A stretch of DNA of 64,000 nucleotides. Origin: an uncultured Hyphomicrobiales bacterium (GTDB lineage Bacteria > Pseudomonadota > Alphaproteobacteria > Rhizobiales > Beijerinckiaceae). The position numbers were made by a program, and so were the translations under genes. The stretch spans positions 241,634-305,633 of the forward strand of contig CAINED010000076.1 of assembly GCA_903847605.1 (NCBI GenBank). The letters run 5' to 3'. The notes under the pieces were generated by a model. The model searched no databases and was not told the origin of the DNA. It saw only the letters and a list, made by a program, of their open reading frames with translations. Shown here piece after piece: positions 1 to 8,030 of the stretch. Position 1 is the stretch's first letter; every line of letters begins with the position of its first letter.

Positions 1-247
1 GGTATTGCGCACAAATTGCTGCGCAACACGCGATTATTGTGCAGTGCAAAATTGAGCCTGAGCAGAGGGCTGACAACGCCATTCACCGGCCAAAAACCCC
101 CTCGCGGGAATTCCCGCGCATTGCCGCCAATTCTGGCGCACATCGCATGCTAAAACAGGGCCTTCGCCGGGCGCGCGCCGGGCCGTTCGTCAGACGTGCG
201 CCAGCGTTGGCGCGAATTCGCGCGAAGTCCGGCGCGCGGTTTTCAGG
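1..247. other. Intergenic, no gene seen
   Basis: I see no convincing gene between the window edge and the end of the DUF1178 gene. The only structure is a perfect 7-bp inverted repeat with an 8-nt spacer at 5-26 (TTGCGCA at 5-11, TGCGCAA at 20-26). It could be an operator for a gene to the left of the window. Reading frames that cross this stretch lack a ribosome site and continue antisense to the downstream genes. Confidence 0.4.
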
Positions 248-772
248 TCAGTTCCGGTCTTCGGGAAGGGGCGGCACGGGCAGCACGGGGATGCCCTCTT
301 CCCAGAGTTCTTTCGCCTCTTCCAGCGTCGCCTCGCCCCGGATCGAGCGCACCGGCAGATCGCCGTCGTGCATCTTGCGCGCCTGCTCCGGGAATTGCTT
401 GCCGACATCCTCGGTATTGGCGACGATCTTCTCGTGCAATTCGCGGATCGCCGCGCGCAATTCTTCGTGTTTTTCGTCGAGCACCGCGACCGGGGCGGGA
501 GCCGGGACGGACACGGGAACCGGGGGAGGGGCCGCCATCGGAGTAGGGGGAACAGGCATTTTCGCCAATGTTTCCCGCATTTTGTCGGCCCGCTCCTCCT
601 TCTTGCGGGAGGTCGAGATCTGCGGCGCCATCAGCGCTTTGGACACCCGGATGGAGCCGCAATGCGGGCAGTCCACGAGGCCGCGCTTGACCTGCTTGTC
701 GAAGGAATCCGAATTCGGGAACCAGCTCTCGAATTCGTGGTCCTTTTCGCAGACGAGCGCATATTTGATCAT
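248..772 (-). CDS. DUF1178 family protein
   Basis: A 174-residue cytosolic protein of the DUF1178 family, whose function is not established. The N-terminus carries a small zinc-ribbon-like pattern (Cys8, His12, then Cys35-Pro-His-Cys38). A proline/valine-rich linker follows at about residues 73-97, and then a helical C-terminal half. The ATG overlaps the stop of the upstream glutaredoxin gene by 4 nt (ATGA), so the two are translationally coupled. The pairing with grxC may point to a metal or redox role, but that is inference only. The family call rests on the overall pattern and is fairly secure. Confidence 0.85.
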   Translation of the reverse strand: MIKYALVCEKDHEFESWFPNSDSFDKQVKRGLVDCPHCGSIRVSKALMAPQISTSRKKEERADKMRETLAKMPVPPTPMAAPPPVPVSVPAPAPVAVLDEKHEELRAAIRELHEKIVANTEDVGKQFPEQARKMHDGDLPVRSIRGEATLEEAKELWEEGIPVLPVPPLPEDRN

Positions 773-1032
773 GTTGAGCCCGCCAGCAGCGGGTCGAGTT
801 TCCCCGCGCTTTCAAGGGCATAGAGATCGTCGCAGCCGCCGACATGGGTGTCGCCGATGAAGATTTGCGGCACCGTCCAGCGCCCGCCGGCGCGCTCGGA
901 CATTTTGCGCTGCGCCTCCGCGTCGCCGTCGACGGAGATTTCCTCGAACTCCGCATTCTTCTTTTTCAACAAGGACTTGGCGGCATGGCAATAGCCGCAG
1001 GTCTGCTTGGTGTAAATCTGGATCGGGCGCAT
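769..1032 (-). CDS. grxC: Glutaredoxin 3
   Basis: A small dithiol glutaredoxin (87 residues) that would reduce protein disulfides and glutathione mixed disulfides in the cytosol with GSH. The thioredoxin-fold active site is Cys12-Gly-Tyr-Cys15, where GrxC proteins more often have CPYC. The cis-proline TVPQIF motif and the GGCDDL glutathione-binding motif are both present. The start has GGAGA seven bases upstream. It is first of a two-gene unit with DUF1178 and has its own sigma70-like promoter at 1052-1080, separate from the comF pair upstream. Confidence 0.95.
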   Translation of the reverse strand: MRPIQIYTKQTCGYCHAAKSLLKKKNAEFEEISVDGDAEAQRKMSERAGGRWTVPQIFIGDTHVGGCDDLYALESAGKLDPLLAGST

Positions 1033-1051
1033 GCAGGGTCTCCGGAAGCGC

Positions 1052-1080
1052 TATATAGTTTCGTTGCTGTAGCGTCACAA
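1052..1080 (-). promoter_or_regulatory. Sigma70-type promoter of grxC
   Basis: Read on the minus strand, TTGTGA (complement of 1075-1080) and TATATA (complement of 1052-1057) are separated by exactly 17 bases. They lie just upstream of the grxC ribosome site. The match is good for a GC-rich alphaproteobacterium. It would give grxC-DUF1178 a start of their own, apart from comF. Confidence 0.6.
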
Positions 1081-1122
1081 CCCCTTCAAACCTTTCGGGT
1101 TTCCTTTGGGGATTTCTTCGCT

Positions 1123-2001
1123 TCAGCCGGCAAGCCCCGCGCCTTGCGCGACGCGCGCGAAGACGAGCACATCGACCTGGCCAGCGCCTGCCCGCAACAG
1201 CACGCGGGAAGCCGCGTTGAGAGTCGCGCCGGTCGTCAGCACGTCGTCGATCAGGACAATTTTCTTGCCCGAAATCATGGGCTTGGCATCATCCCGCACG
1301 CGGAACGCGCCCTGCACGTTGTCGGCGCGTTGCGCCCGCGTCAGCCCGACCTGCGGCGTCGTCGGCTTCACCCTGACGAGCGAAAGCGGATCGAAGGGCT
1401 TGCCGCTTTGCGCTGCGACGACCTGCGCCAGCGCCGCCGCCTGATTGAAACGCCGCGAAAACAGTCGCTTGCGGTGCAGAGGCACGGGCAGAATCAGGTC
1501 GGCCTCGGCCAGAAGTTCGGCCCCGACGCGGGTCATCCAGCGGCCCATCGCGTCCGCCAGTTCCAGCCGGTCGCCGTATTTCAGATTGTGGACGAGATCG
1601 CGTGCCGGCCCGTCGTCGTAGCGCGCCACGGCCCGGGCGCGGTTGAAAACCGGAGGGTTTGCAAAGGCTTCCGGGGAAATGAGTCCGGGCCCGAGATCCT
1701 GGGCGAAGGGCGTGCCGAGGCGCTCGCAATAGGGCCGCTCGATGAAGGGCATCCGGCCCCAGCAGGCCGCGCAGAGCGTGCCGGCCTGCATGGTCGCGCG
1801 GCGGCAGGCGATACAGGACGGCGGATAAACGATTTCAAGTACTTGCTGCGCAGCATAAGCCGCGCCCCGCCGCAGCATGACGAAGTTCAAATGGTGCAAA
1901 ATGAAGCGTATTTTCCGGGCAGGCGCGCGCGACGAGGCGTCGGCGTCCGGCGGTCCCGCCAGCCAGTCCGGAAGCCACTCCTTTTGCGCCGGTTCGGCCA
2001 T
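1123..2001 (-). CDS. comF: ComF family phosphoribosyltransferase-like protein
   Basis: A ComF/GntX family protein of 292 residues. A Cys4 zinc ribbon (CIAC ... CAAC, about residues 63-82) precedes a type I phosphoribosyltransferase domain with the PRPP loop IVLIDDVLTTGAT near residue 245. In naturally competent bacteria ComF helps single-stranded DNA uptake. In most alphaproteobacteria the role is unknown. The frame begins only 3 nt after the hotdog thioesterase gene, so the two are co-transcribed. The first ~40 residues are not typical of the family, and translation may start at the internal Met (MLRRG) just before the zinc ribbon. Confidence 0.88.
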   Translation of the reverse strand: MAEPAQKEWLPDWLAGPPDADASSRAPARKIRFILHHLNFVMLRRGAAYAAQQVLEIVYPPSCIACRRATMQAGTLCAACWGRMPFIERPYCERLGTPFAQDLGPGLISPEAFANPPVFNRARAVARYDDGPARDLVHNLKYGDRLELADAMGRWMTRVGAELLAEADLILPVPLHRKRLFSRRFNQAAALAQVVAAQSGKPFDPLSLVRVKPTTPQVGLTRAQRADNVQGAFRVRDDAKPMISGKKIVLIDDVLTTGATLNAASRVLLRAGAGQVDVLVFARVAQGAGLAG

Positions 2002-2004
2002 TGC

Positions 2005-2460
2005 CTAATCCTCAAGTCCTTCCCGGCCCTCGATGGTCATGAGGGTGGCCGTGAGAAAGGCGACAAGCCGCTGTTTTCCGGCCGCGTCTGCAAAAACTTC
2101 GCTTTGCGCCAGGGTCAGGGTCCGGCCGGACTTCACGACCTTGCCGCGCGCAAGAATGCGTTCGCCTGCAGCCGGGGCGAGCAGATTGATCTTGAACTCC
2201 GTGGTCAGCACGCCCGCGCCCGCCGGCATTATAGTCAACGCGGCATAGCCGGCAGCGCTGTCGGCGATGGCCGCCACCGCGCCCGCATGAACGAAGCCGT
2301 GCTGCTGTAAAATAGCCGGGCGCGGCGCGAGCGCGATTTCGACGAGGCCCGGCGCCACATGCACGAGGGAAGCGCCGAGCGTTTCCATCAATCCCTGCTT
2401 GCTGAAACTTGCGCGTATTCTCTTCTCTATATCAATGGCTTCGGTAGCTTGTCCGCTCAA
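2005..2460 (-). CDS. PaaI-like hotdog thioesterase
   Basis: A 151-residue single-domain hotdog-fold protein of the PaaI/YdiI group, which hydrolyses acyl- or aryl-CoA thioesters in the cytosol. The family's active-site stretch is visible as QQHGFVHAGAVAAIADSAAG (about residues 52-71), with the acidic residue on the long helix. No CoA substrate can be named from the sequence. It is first in the minus-strand pair with comF and divergent from the methyltransferase at 2590, with a 129-bp shared promoter region. Confidence 0.88.
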   Translation of the reverse strand: MSGQATEAIDIEKRIRASFSKQGLMETLGASLVHVAPGLVEIALAPRPAILQQHGFVHAGAVAAIADSAAGYAALTIMPAGAGVLTTEFKINLLAPAAGERILARGKVVKSGRTLTLAQSEVFADAAGKQRLVAFLTATLMTIEGREGLED

Positions 2461-2589
2461 CTGAATTCTCCGGATAACGGCCTCATAGGCCCCTCGCGTC
2501 TTGTCGCAAGGCTAGGCCGGGCCTCGGCGTGAGTCCACAAGCGCAAAGACGTCTTTGACCGGGCAGCGACGCGGGCCCATAAACCACTC

Positions 2590-3483
2590 ATGAATTCCCC
2601 ATCTGCCGTCCCGCAGGTTTTCGATCGCGCCTTGCAGAAGCGCCGGCTCGCCCGCGCCAAAGCACGCGGTGCAGAGGATTTTCTGCTGCTGCGGGTGGTG
2701 GAGGACATGGCCGCGCGACGCGATGCGACGCTGCGGCCGTTCCCGCGCGTGCTGGATCTCGGCACGCCCGGCCCGCAGGCGGCGGCCATGCTGGCGCAGC
2801 GGCCGCAGGGGAATATTGGCGAGCGAACGATCTTGCGCGCCGCGCCCGTGCCGGAGACTGCCGATCCGCGCTGGCAAACTGTCGTCGTGGATGAGGAATC
2901 TCTGCCCTTCGCGGCCGAGAGTTTCGATCTCGCTATCTCGGCGCTGGCGCTGCAATGGGTCAACGACCTGCCGGGCGTCCTGCTGCAAATCCGCCGCGCG
3001 CTCGCGCCGGACGGACTCTTTCTCGCCTGTCTGATGGGCGGCCAGACGTTGCAGGAATTGCGCGCCGTCTTCGCGCAGGCGGAAGAGGAAATCACGGGCG
3101 GCGCAAGCCCGCGCGTCGCGCCCTTCGCCGATCTGCGCGACATGGGCGCTCTCTTGCAGCGCGCCGGCTTCGCCCTGCCCGTCACCGACATCGACACGGT
3201 GACGGTGCGCTACGCTGATATCTTTGCGCTGATGGCGGACCTGCGCGCCATGGGCGCGACCAACGTTCTCGTCCATCGTCTCAAAAAGCCGTTGCGCCGC
3301 GCGGCGCTTCTGCGCGCCGCGGAAATATATGCGCAGCAATTTTGCGATCCTGACGGGCGCATCCGCGCCACTTTCGAAATCGTCTGGCTGTCAGGCTGGG
3401 CGCCGCATGAAAGTCAGCAAAAACCGCTGAAACCCGGAAGCGCGCGGATGCGGCTGGCGGACGCGCTCGGAAAAACAGAATAG
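2590..3483 (+). CDS. SAM-dependent methyltransferase, NDUFAF5/BioC-like
   Basis: A class I methyltransferase of 297 residues. The SAM-binding motif I is VLDLGTPGPQ (about residues 49-58), somewhat degenerate, with motif II EESLPFAAESFDLAIS and post-motif LQWVNDLPGVLLQIRRALAPDGLFLA. The N-terminal FDRALQKRRLARA and the order of motifs resemble bacterial homologues of NDUFAF5, the complex I assembly hydroxylase. It is also distantly similar to BioC (malonyl-ACP methyltransferase). No biotin genes are nearby, so I prefer the NDUFAF5-like reading. It stands alone, divergent from the thioesterase. Confidence 0.85.
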   Translation: MNSPSAVPQVFDRALQKRRLARAKARGAEDFLLLRVVEDMAARRDATLRPFPRVLDLGTPGPQAAAMLAQRPQGNIGERTILRAAPVPETADPRWQTVVVDEESLPFAAESFDLAISALALQWVNDLPGVLLQIRRALAPDGLFLACLMGGQTLQELRAVFAQAEEEITGGASPRVAPFADLRDMGALLQRAGFALPVTDIDTVTVRYADIFALMADLRAMGATNVLVHRLKKPLRRAALLRAAEIYAQQFCDPDGRIRATFEIVWLSGWAPHESQQKPLKPGSARMRLADALGKTE

Positions 3484-3506
3484 TCAGCGCTTGCTCCGCT
3501 TCGCGC

Positions 3507-4142
3507 CTACCTCAGCATCGGCTCGATGATAGTTTCGAACGCCTGTATCGGGTGATTGCCGACAAGCTTCTCGCCGTTGATGAAAAATGTCGGCGTCGAA
3601 TCCACGCCGAATTTGTCGACGGCGTAGGTGCGCATTTTGATGATCTTTTCGTAGATGTCCTGCCGACGCAGGCAGCTTTCGAAATCGCCATGCGACATGC
3701 CCTGCCGGCGCACGAGGCCCGAGAGCGTCCCCACGGCGTCGCCATTGGGCGGATCGAGCCAGATACGCTGCTCGGTGAACAGAAGATCGAGCATAGCCGC
3801 GCGCTTCTCGGCATTCGGATCGCAGCGCGCCAGCATGAAGCCTGCCATCGCCATGGGGTCGGACGGAAATTCGCGCAACACGAAACGCACCTTGCCGGTG
3901 TCGATATACTTTTCCTTCAGCGCCTTGTAGGCGCCCGCATGGAAGGCCGCGCAATGCGGACAGGACACCGAGGCATATTCGATGATGGAGATCTTCGCGT
4001 CGGGATTGCCGATCCACAGATCGGGCAGGTCTTCGACGCGGAGCAAATCTTCCTTGCCGGGCGCCGCGCGGAGCGGCAAGGCCGCCGCAAACACCGTCGC
4101 AGCGATGAGCGAACGTCGCGTCAATCCGGTGAAAGCACGCAT
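3507..4142 (-). CDS. DsbA family thiol-disulfide oxidoreductase (copy 2)
   Basis: A periplasmic thioredoxin-fold DsbA/DSBA_Thioredoxin_4 type protein of 211 residues. The N-terminus has a Tat-like signal (Thr8-Arg9-Arg10-Ser-Leu, then a hydrophobic stretch ending near Ala27). The active site is Cys61-Pro-His-Cys64, as in E. coli DsbA. The cis-Pro loop STPTFFINGE lies near the C-terminus. It sits 23 nt downstream of a close paralogue, probably by tandem duplication. The likely role is oxidative folding or disulfide exchange in the periplasm. No DsbB partner is in the window. Confidence 0.92.
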   Translation of the reverse strand: MRAFTGLTRRSLIAATVFAAALPLRAAPGKEDLLRVEDLPDLWIGNPDAKISIIEYASVSCPHCAAFHAGAYKALKEKYIDTGKVRFVLREFPSDPMAMAGFMLARCDPNAEKRAAMLDLLFTEQRIWLDPPNGDAVGTLSGLVRRQGMSHGDFESCLRRQDIYEKIIKMRTYAVDKFGVDSTPTFFINGEKLVGNHPIQAFETIIEPMLR

Positions 4143-4165
4143 CGTCCGCTCCTTGCAATTTCAGT

Positions 4166-4810
4166 TCACTTCAGGAATTCGGCCATCGTCTTTTCGAACT
4201 CGCCGAGGCTCTGATTGCCCTGCAGCATCACGCCGTTGACGAAGAAGGTCGGCGTCGAGGACACGCGGAACTGCTTCTGGCCGCGGTCGCGTATGACGCC
4301 GATCTTTTCGTAGAGTTCCTTGTCGTCGAGGCAGGTCTTGAAGGCTTCTTCGGACATGCCGGCCTGCCGCGTCAGGCGCGTGAGGCCTTCGAGCGGCTTG
4401 TCGTTCACCCAGGCATTTTGCTGGGCGAACAGGAGTTCGATCATCGCCTCGCGCTTTTCCGGGCCCTGGCAGCGCGCCAGCATGAAGCCGGCCATCGCCA
4501 GCGGATCGAAGGGAAATTCGCGCACCGTGAAGCGGACCTTGCCGGTGTCGATATATTTCGACTTCAGTTCCTTGAACGTGCCGTTGTGGAAGGCGGCGCA
4601 ATGCGAGCAGGTCATCGAGGCGTATTCGACGATGGTGACAGGCGCTTTCTCGTCGCCGAGCCAGACATCGGGCAGGGCGCTGGCGGCCATGAGTTCGGAC
4701 ACCGATACGCGGGACTGCGCCAGAGCGAGCGACGGCAGCAGGCTTGCGCCGGCGAGGACGGCGGCGCCGGCAAGGGTCTGGCGGCGGGAAAGCTTTTGAA
4801 ATTCGGTCAT
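4166..4810 (-). CDS. DsbA family thiol-disulfide oxidoreductase (copy 1)
   Basis: The paralogue of the following gene: 214 residues with a clear Tat-type signal (Ser8-Arg9-Arg10-Gln-Thr-Leu, cleavage probably after ALA31). The thioredoxin fold carries Cys68-Ser-His-Cys71, so the dipeptide between the cysteines differs from copy 2 (Ser-His versus Pro-His). That should shift the redox potential. The cis-Pro loop is SSTPTFFVNG. The gene lies between copy 2 and the DUF721 gene on the same strand. A DUF721-dsbA order is common in Rhizobiales, normally followed by smc, which is absent here. Confidence 0.92.
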   Translation of the reverse strand: MTEFQKLSRRQTLAGAAVLAGASLLPSLALAQSRVSVSELMAASALPDVWLGDEKAPVTIVEYASMTCSHCAAFHNGTFKELKSKYIDTGKVRFTVREFPFDPLAMAGFMLARCQGPEKREAMIELLFAQQNAWVNDKPLEGLTRLTRQAGMSEEAFKTCLDDKELYEKIGVIRDRGQKQFRVSSTPTFFVNGVMLQGNQSLGEFEKTMAEFLK

Positions 4811-4929
4811 ATCGTTTGGTCCGTTGAAGCGCCGCCGGAACGGCGTGCCGATGACAACTTACTGAATTTCACAAACACAGGAAATGTGGCGGCGGCAAGA
4901 GCCGCGGCCCGCGGTGGCGCGCGGCCGGT

Positions 4930-5433
4930 TCACTTTTCCGTGGGCGGCGTCGAAAAGGCGCGCGCGCCAAGCCGGGTCAGGGCTTCACGCAGGCGCTCGT
5001 CGCCGATATCGGCCACGGCGCTTTCGGCTTCGTGAACGGCCGCCGCCGGCGGCGGTGGCGGCTTGGCCCGTCCCTTGGCGCGCCGGCGCACCGGACCTTG
5101 CCGGATCACAATCCGCCCGACACAGCGCCAGCCGAGACGTGCATTCATGCGCTCGATCAGCAGCGGCGCGACATGCTGCACTTCAAGCGCGAAGGCTCCT
5201 TCCACCTGGATGACCAGCGTTGCCGGCTCCATCGGCGCGTCCGGCGGCCGGTTCGGCGCGCGCACAGGCCATTGCAGCCGCTGCGGTTCGCTGACGGCGG
5301 CAAGACGCGCCCCGGCGATTTCAGGCCAGTTGACGAGGATGTCCGACTGGCCGAAGCCGGCCTTCGCCGCCATCGGGTCGATGGCATGCCGCGTCAATTC
5401 GCCGAGTGCGCGGGGTTTGAAGGATTTCGCCAT
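4930..5433 (-). CDS. DUF721 (DciA-like) protein
   Basis: A 167-residue DUF721 protein. The N-terminal ~110 residues hold the conserved fold (DILVNWPEIAGARLA, LVIQVEGAFALEVQHVAPLLIERMNARLGWRCVGRIVIRQG). A basic-proline linker (RRRAKGRAKPPPPP) and an acidic tail follow. DciA proteins of this family load the replicative helicase in bacteria without DnaC. Whether this shorter alphaproteobacterial form does so is inference. It is the first gene of the minus-strand group with the two dsbA copies. Three 12-bp tandem repeats lie just upstream of its start. Confidence 0.85.
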   Translation of the reverse strand: MAKSFKPRALGELTRHAIDPMAAKAGFGQSDILVNWPEIAGARLAAVSEPQRLQWPVRAPNRPPDAPMEPATLVIQVEGAFALEVQHVAPLLIERMNARLGWRCVGRIVIRQGPVRRRAKGRAKPPPPPAAAVHEAESAVADIGDERLREALTRLGARAFSTPPTEK

Positions 5434-5476
5434 GATGGCTCACATTAGCATAGAGTCAGGTGAACATCGGCGCTTG

Positions 5477-5512
5477 TCCAAGCAATTATCCAAGTCATTA
5501 TCCAGGCAATTG
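5477..5512. repeat. Three tandem 12-bp direct repeats
   Basis: Three contiguous copies lie at 5477-5488 (TCCAAGCAATTA), 5489-5500 (TCCAAGTCATTA) and 5501-5512 (TCCAGGCAATTG). They sit in the 152-bp gap between the divergent DUF721 and glycosyltransferase genes, about 44 bp from the DUF721 start. The arrangement is iteron-like and AT-richer than its surroundings. It may be a protein-binding array for one of the two flanking genes. Confidence 0.6.
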
Positions 5513-5585
5513 TTGGAAGGAAAAGCCCGCGGAGGGCAAGCGCCTGGAAACCTGTAATCGGAACGGGAAAAAATCGGAGCTTCAG

Positions 5586-7172
5586 ATGAAGCAGGCGGGC
5601 GCATACGGCGCCGGGGTTTCCGCACACACTGTGGCAATGATAGCGCTGGCGCTATGGTTTGCCGCGCTGCCGCTTTACCTCGTCGGACTTGGCGATGCGG
5701 CATTGCGCGATTGGGATGAGGCCATTTTCGCTCAGGTCTCCCGCGAGATCGCAGCAAATGGCTGGCGAAATCTCCTGCATCCCACCTATTGGGGCAATCC
5801 CTATGTCAACAAGCCGCCGCTGATCCACGTCTTGGCGGGAACGCTGTTTGCGATCTTCGGCGAAAGCAGTTTGACGGCGCGGCTACCGGGCGCGCTGATT
5901 ACATCGGCATCGCCGGCGCTTCTTTATCTCTTTGCGCGAAAGCTGTTCGGCAATGAGAACCGTGCGATCTGGAGCGGGATCGTTTACCTCGCCCTGCTGC
6001 CGGTCATGCGCCACGGCCGGCTTGCCATGCTCGACGGTCCGCTGGTCACATTCTTTCTCGCCACGTTGCTGGCCATCGCATATCCGCGCCGATCATTGGG
6101 CGCAGGCATTCTGACAGGCGCGGGCCTGACGGCGATGCTGCTGACCAAGGCGCTTTCGGCCGCGCCGCTTTTTGCCATCGCGATGGCCTATGCAGCCCTG
6201 TCGCGGCCGCATCTATTGCGCTCCGGCGCCTTCTGGACCGGCATGCTGATTGCGGTTCTGCCGGCATTGGCGTGGTTTGGAGTGCAGTGGTTCGCCTACG
6301 GCGACCGCTACATGGGCGACGCGCTGATGTCCCAAGGGCTTTCGCGCCTTTGGACCAGCGTCGAGGGGAACCGGGGGGCTCCCTGGTATTATATCGTCGA
6401 AATTCTCAAATACGGCTGGCCCTGGCTCATATTCGTGCCCGCGGGAATAGCGATAGCGGTCAAGGAAAAAGACGCAGCCTGGTCCCGTCTGGTTCTAGTC
6501 TGGGGTGGGGGCTATCTCATTCTCTTTTCGCTGATGGCGACCAAGCTGCCCTGGTATGCCTATCCGCTATATGCGCCGGTGGCGCTGCTTTGCGGCGTTG
6601 CCGCGAGCGACTTTGCTTCAGTACAGCGCGATAGGCCGCAAAATTTTTTTACGCGGCGCTTTCCGCTGATCATATTGCCCCTTCTCGCATGTGGAGCAGC
6701 CGCGGGCGCATGGTATTTCTCGCCCTTCGGGAAGGATCGTTCGCCAGCGCTTTTTGCAACCACGGGCTTGCTGTGTATCGCTTTCGCGGCAGCTTTCTTC
6801 TTGATGCGCAATGCGCCCCGTCAGGCTCTCCAAACCGTCGCCTGCGCTGCATATTTGGCGCTGCTCCTGTTTTCCACGTCGGGCCGCACCAACTGGGAGC
6901 TCAAGGAACAGTTCGACGTAGTGCCGGTGGCTCAACTCGTCCGCAATCACGCGCCGCAAACACAATGTTTTCTTGCGGACAGGCCGGAGCGTCCTTCACT
7001 CAACTATTATGTCGGCAGGAGAATTCCCGGGCGGCCGCTCGCGGAAATAAATCAGTCGCCGGACCTGGCAGGCAGCTGCTGGCTTGTCGCGCAAAACAGG
7101 AGATCGGAATTGCCAGGCGCAGCAGAGGTTCTGGGCAATTCAGGCGGCTTCGATCTCGTGATGGTTCGATGA
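5586..7172 (+). CDS. ArnT-like membrane glycosyltransferase (GT-C fold)
   Basis: An integral membrane protein of 528 residues with about 11-12 hydrophobic segments. It resembles ArnT/PMT_2 (GT83/GT39), which transfer a sugar from a polyprenyl phosphate to a periplasmic acceptor such as lipid A or a protein. The first periplasmic loop has the catalytic-type acidic motif RDWDEAIFAQVSREI, and NPYVNKPPLIH follows. I chose ATG 5586, which has CGGAG upstream; the reading frame is open further left without a ribosome site. Codon use looks less biased than in the neighbours, and it separates DUF721 from mutY, so it may be an acquired gene. Confidence 0.85.
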   Translation: MKQAGAYGAGVSAHTVAMIALALWFAALPLYLVGLGDAALRDWDEAIFAQVSREIAANGWRNLLHPTYWGNPYVNKPPLIHVLAGTLFAIFGESSLTARLPGALITSASPALLYLFARKLFGNENRAIWSGIVYLALLPVMRHGRLAMLDGPLVTFFLATLLAIAYPRRSLGAGILTGAGLTAMLLTKALSAAPLFAIAMAYAALSRPHLLRSGAFWTGMLIAVLPALAWFGVQWFAYGDRYMGDALMSQGLSRLWTSVEGNRGAPWYYIVEILKYGWPWLIFVPAGIAIAVKEKDAAWSRLVLVWGGGYLILFSLMATKLPWYAYPLYAPVALLCGVAASDFASVQRDRPQNFFTRRFPLIILPLLACGAAAGAWYFSPFGKDRSPALFATTGLLCIAFAAAFFLMRNAPRQALQTVACAAYLALLLFSTSGRTNWELKEQFDVVPVAQLVRNHAPQTQCFLADRPERPSLNYYVGRRIPGRPLAEINQSPDLAGSCWLVAQNRRSELPGAAEVLGNSGGFDLVMVR

Positions 7173-7274
7173 TCGTGGCACTTTCCGATTGCAGCGGATT
7201 CGCGGAGCTGAAAACAATTCATGCTGCAGACTCCTCGCCCGCAGCATGAAGAAGTTCAAACTTTTCCGGTGTGC
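7173..7274. other. Short gap with a near-duplicate 23-mer
   Basis: Between two convergent genes. The stretch near 7242-7261 (CCGCAGCATGA then AGAAGTTCAAA) matches, apart from about one base, a stretch at 1870-1891 inside comF. No terminator hairpin with a T-run is visible. Confidence 0.3.
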
Positions 7275-7982
7275 CTATTCCGCCGCCGCGCGGGTGTTGC
7301 TGCGCCGCTTGAGCAGGTCGATCAGCATGTTCGAATCCATCACGTCGCCGAAGGTGAGATAAATGGCGCGCAAGGTCGCGTTATGCTCTTCGTCATTGTC
7401 GGCTGCGTTGCAGTCGCTCACCATGACGACCTTGTAGTTGAGCATCATGGCGTCGCGCGCCGTCGACTCGCAGCAGACATTTGTGACCGTGCCGGTGATG
7501 AGCACCGTATCGACGCCCTGTTCGCGCAGGATCGCATCGAGATCGCTGGAGTTCTGGATGAAAGCGCTGAAGCGATGCTTCTCGACATAGATGTCGTCGG
7601 GCTTCGCATCCATTTCCTTGTAGAGTGCATAGCCTTCCGAACCCCGTTCGAGGGCGGCAAAGCGCATCAGCGCGCGGTCGTGACTGACGATCTTGTGCGC
7701 GTTCGACCAGGTGATCTTGTCGCCGGCCGTGCAGGCGGTCTGGATCCAGACCACGATGCCGCCCGTGTCGCGTACGGCCTGCGCGAGGCGATTGATCTGC
7801 GGCACGATTTTCGGCGCCATGTCGCATGGGGCATGGGCGACCGGCAGCGGCATGAAGGCGTTCTGCATGTCGACGACGATCAGCGCGGTCTTCGACGGCA
7901 TGATGTCGTCGTGGACATGTTCCTTGCCGCGGCGTTTCACGACGCGGGCGACGACTTCCGGTGGAATATGACTGTTATGCAT
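7275..7982 (-). CDS. Isochorismatase-fold cysteine hydrolase
   Basis: A 235-residue cysteine hydrolase. The triad is visible as Asp in LIVVDMQNAF (about residue 38), Lys in VEKHRFSAF and the nucleophile in TGTVTNVCCEST. The family includes nicotinamidase, RutB (peroxyureidoacrylate amidohydrolase), biuret hydrolase and isochorismatase. The TNVCCESTARDA region and the loop lengths are nearest RutB-like amidohydrolases, but no rut genes are nearby and the substrate is unknown. It lies alone between the glycosyltransferase and mutY. Confidence 0.88.
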   Translation of the reverse strand: MHNSHIPPEVVARVVKRRGKEHVHDDIMPSKTALIVVDMQNAFMPLPVAHAPCDMAPKIVPQINRLAQAVRDTGGIVVWIQTACTAGDKITWSNAHKIVSHDRALMRFAALERGSEGYALYKEMDAKPDDIYVEKHRFSAFIQNSSDLDAILREQGVDTVLITGTVTNVCCESTARDAMMLNYKVVMVSDCNAADNDEEHNATLRAIYLTFGDVMDSNMLIDLLKRRSNTRAAAE

Positions 7983-8030
7983 GACGCGTCCCCTGTGCCG
8001 CAGCCTTTTTCGGCGCTAGATGGTGGCTCC

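Noticed and set aside
844..2310. 488-codon plus-strand open frame over comF and the thioesterase gene
   Set aside because: It is antisense to two genes with clear family motifs; it has no ribosome site and no recognisable domain.
5477..5512. CRISPR-like repeats
   Set aside because: The three units are contiguous 12-mers with no spacers and no cas genes, so not a CRISPR array.
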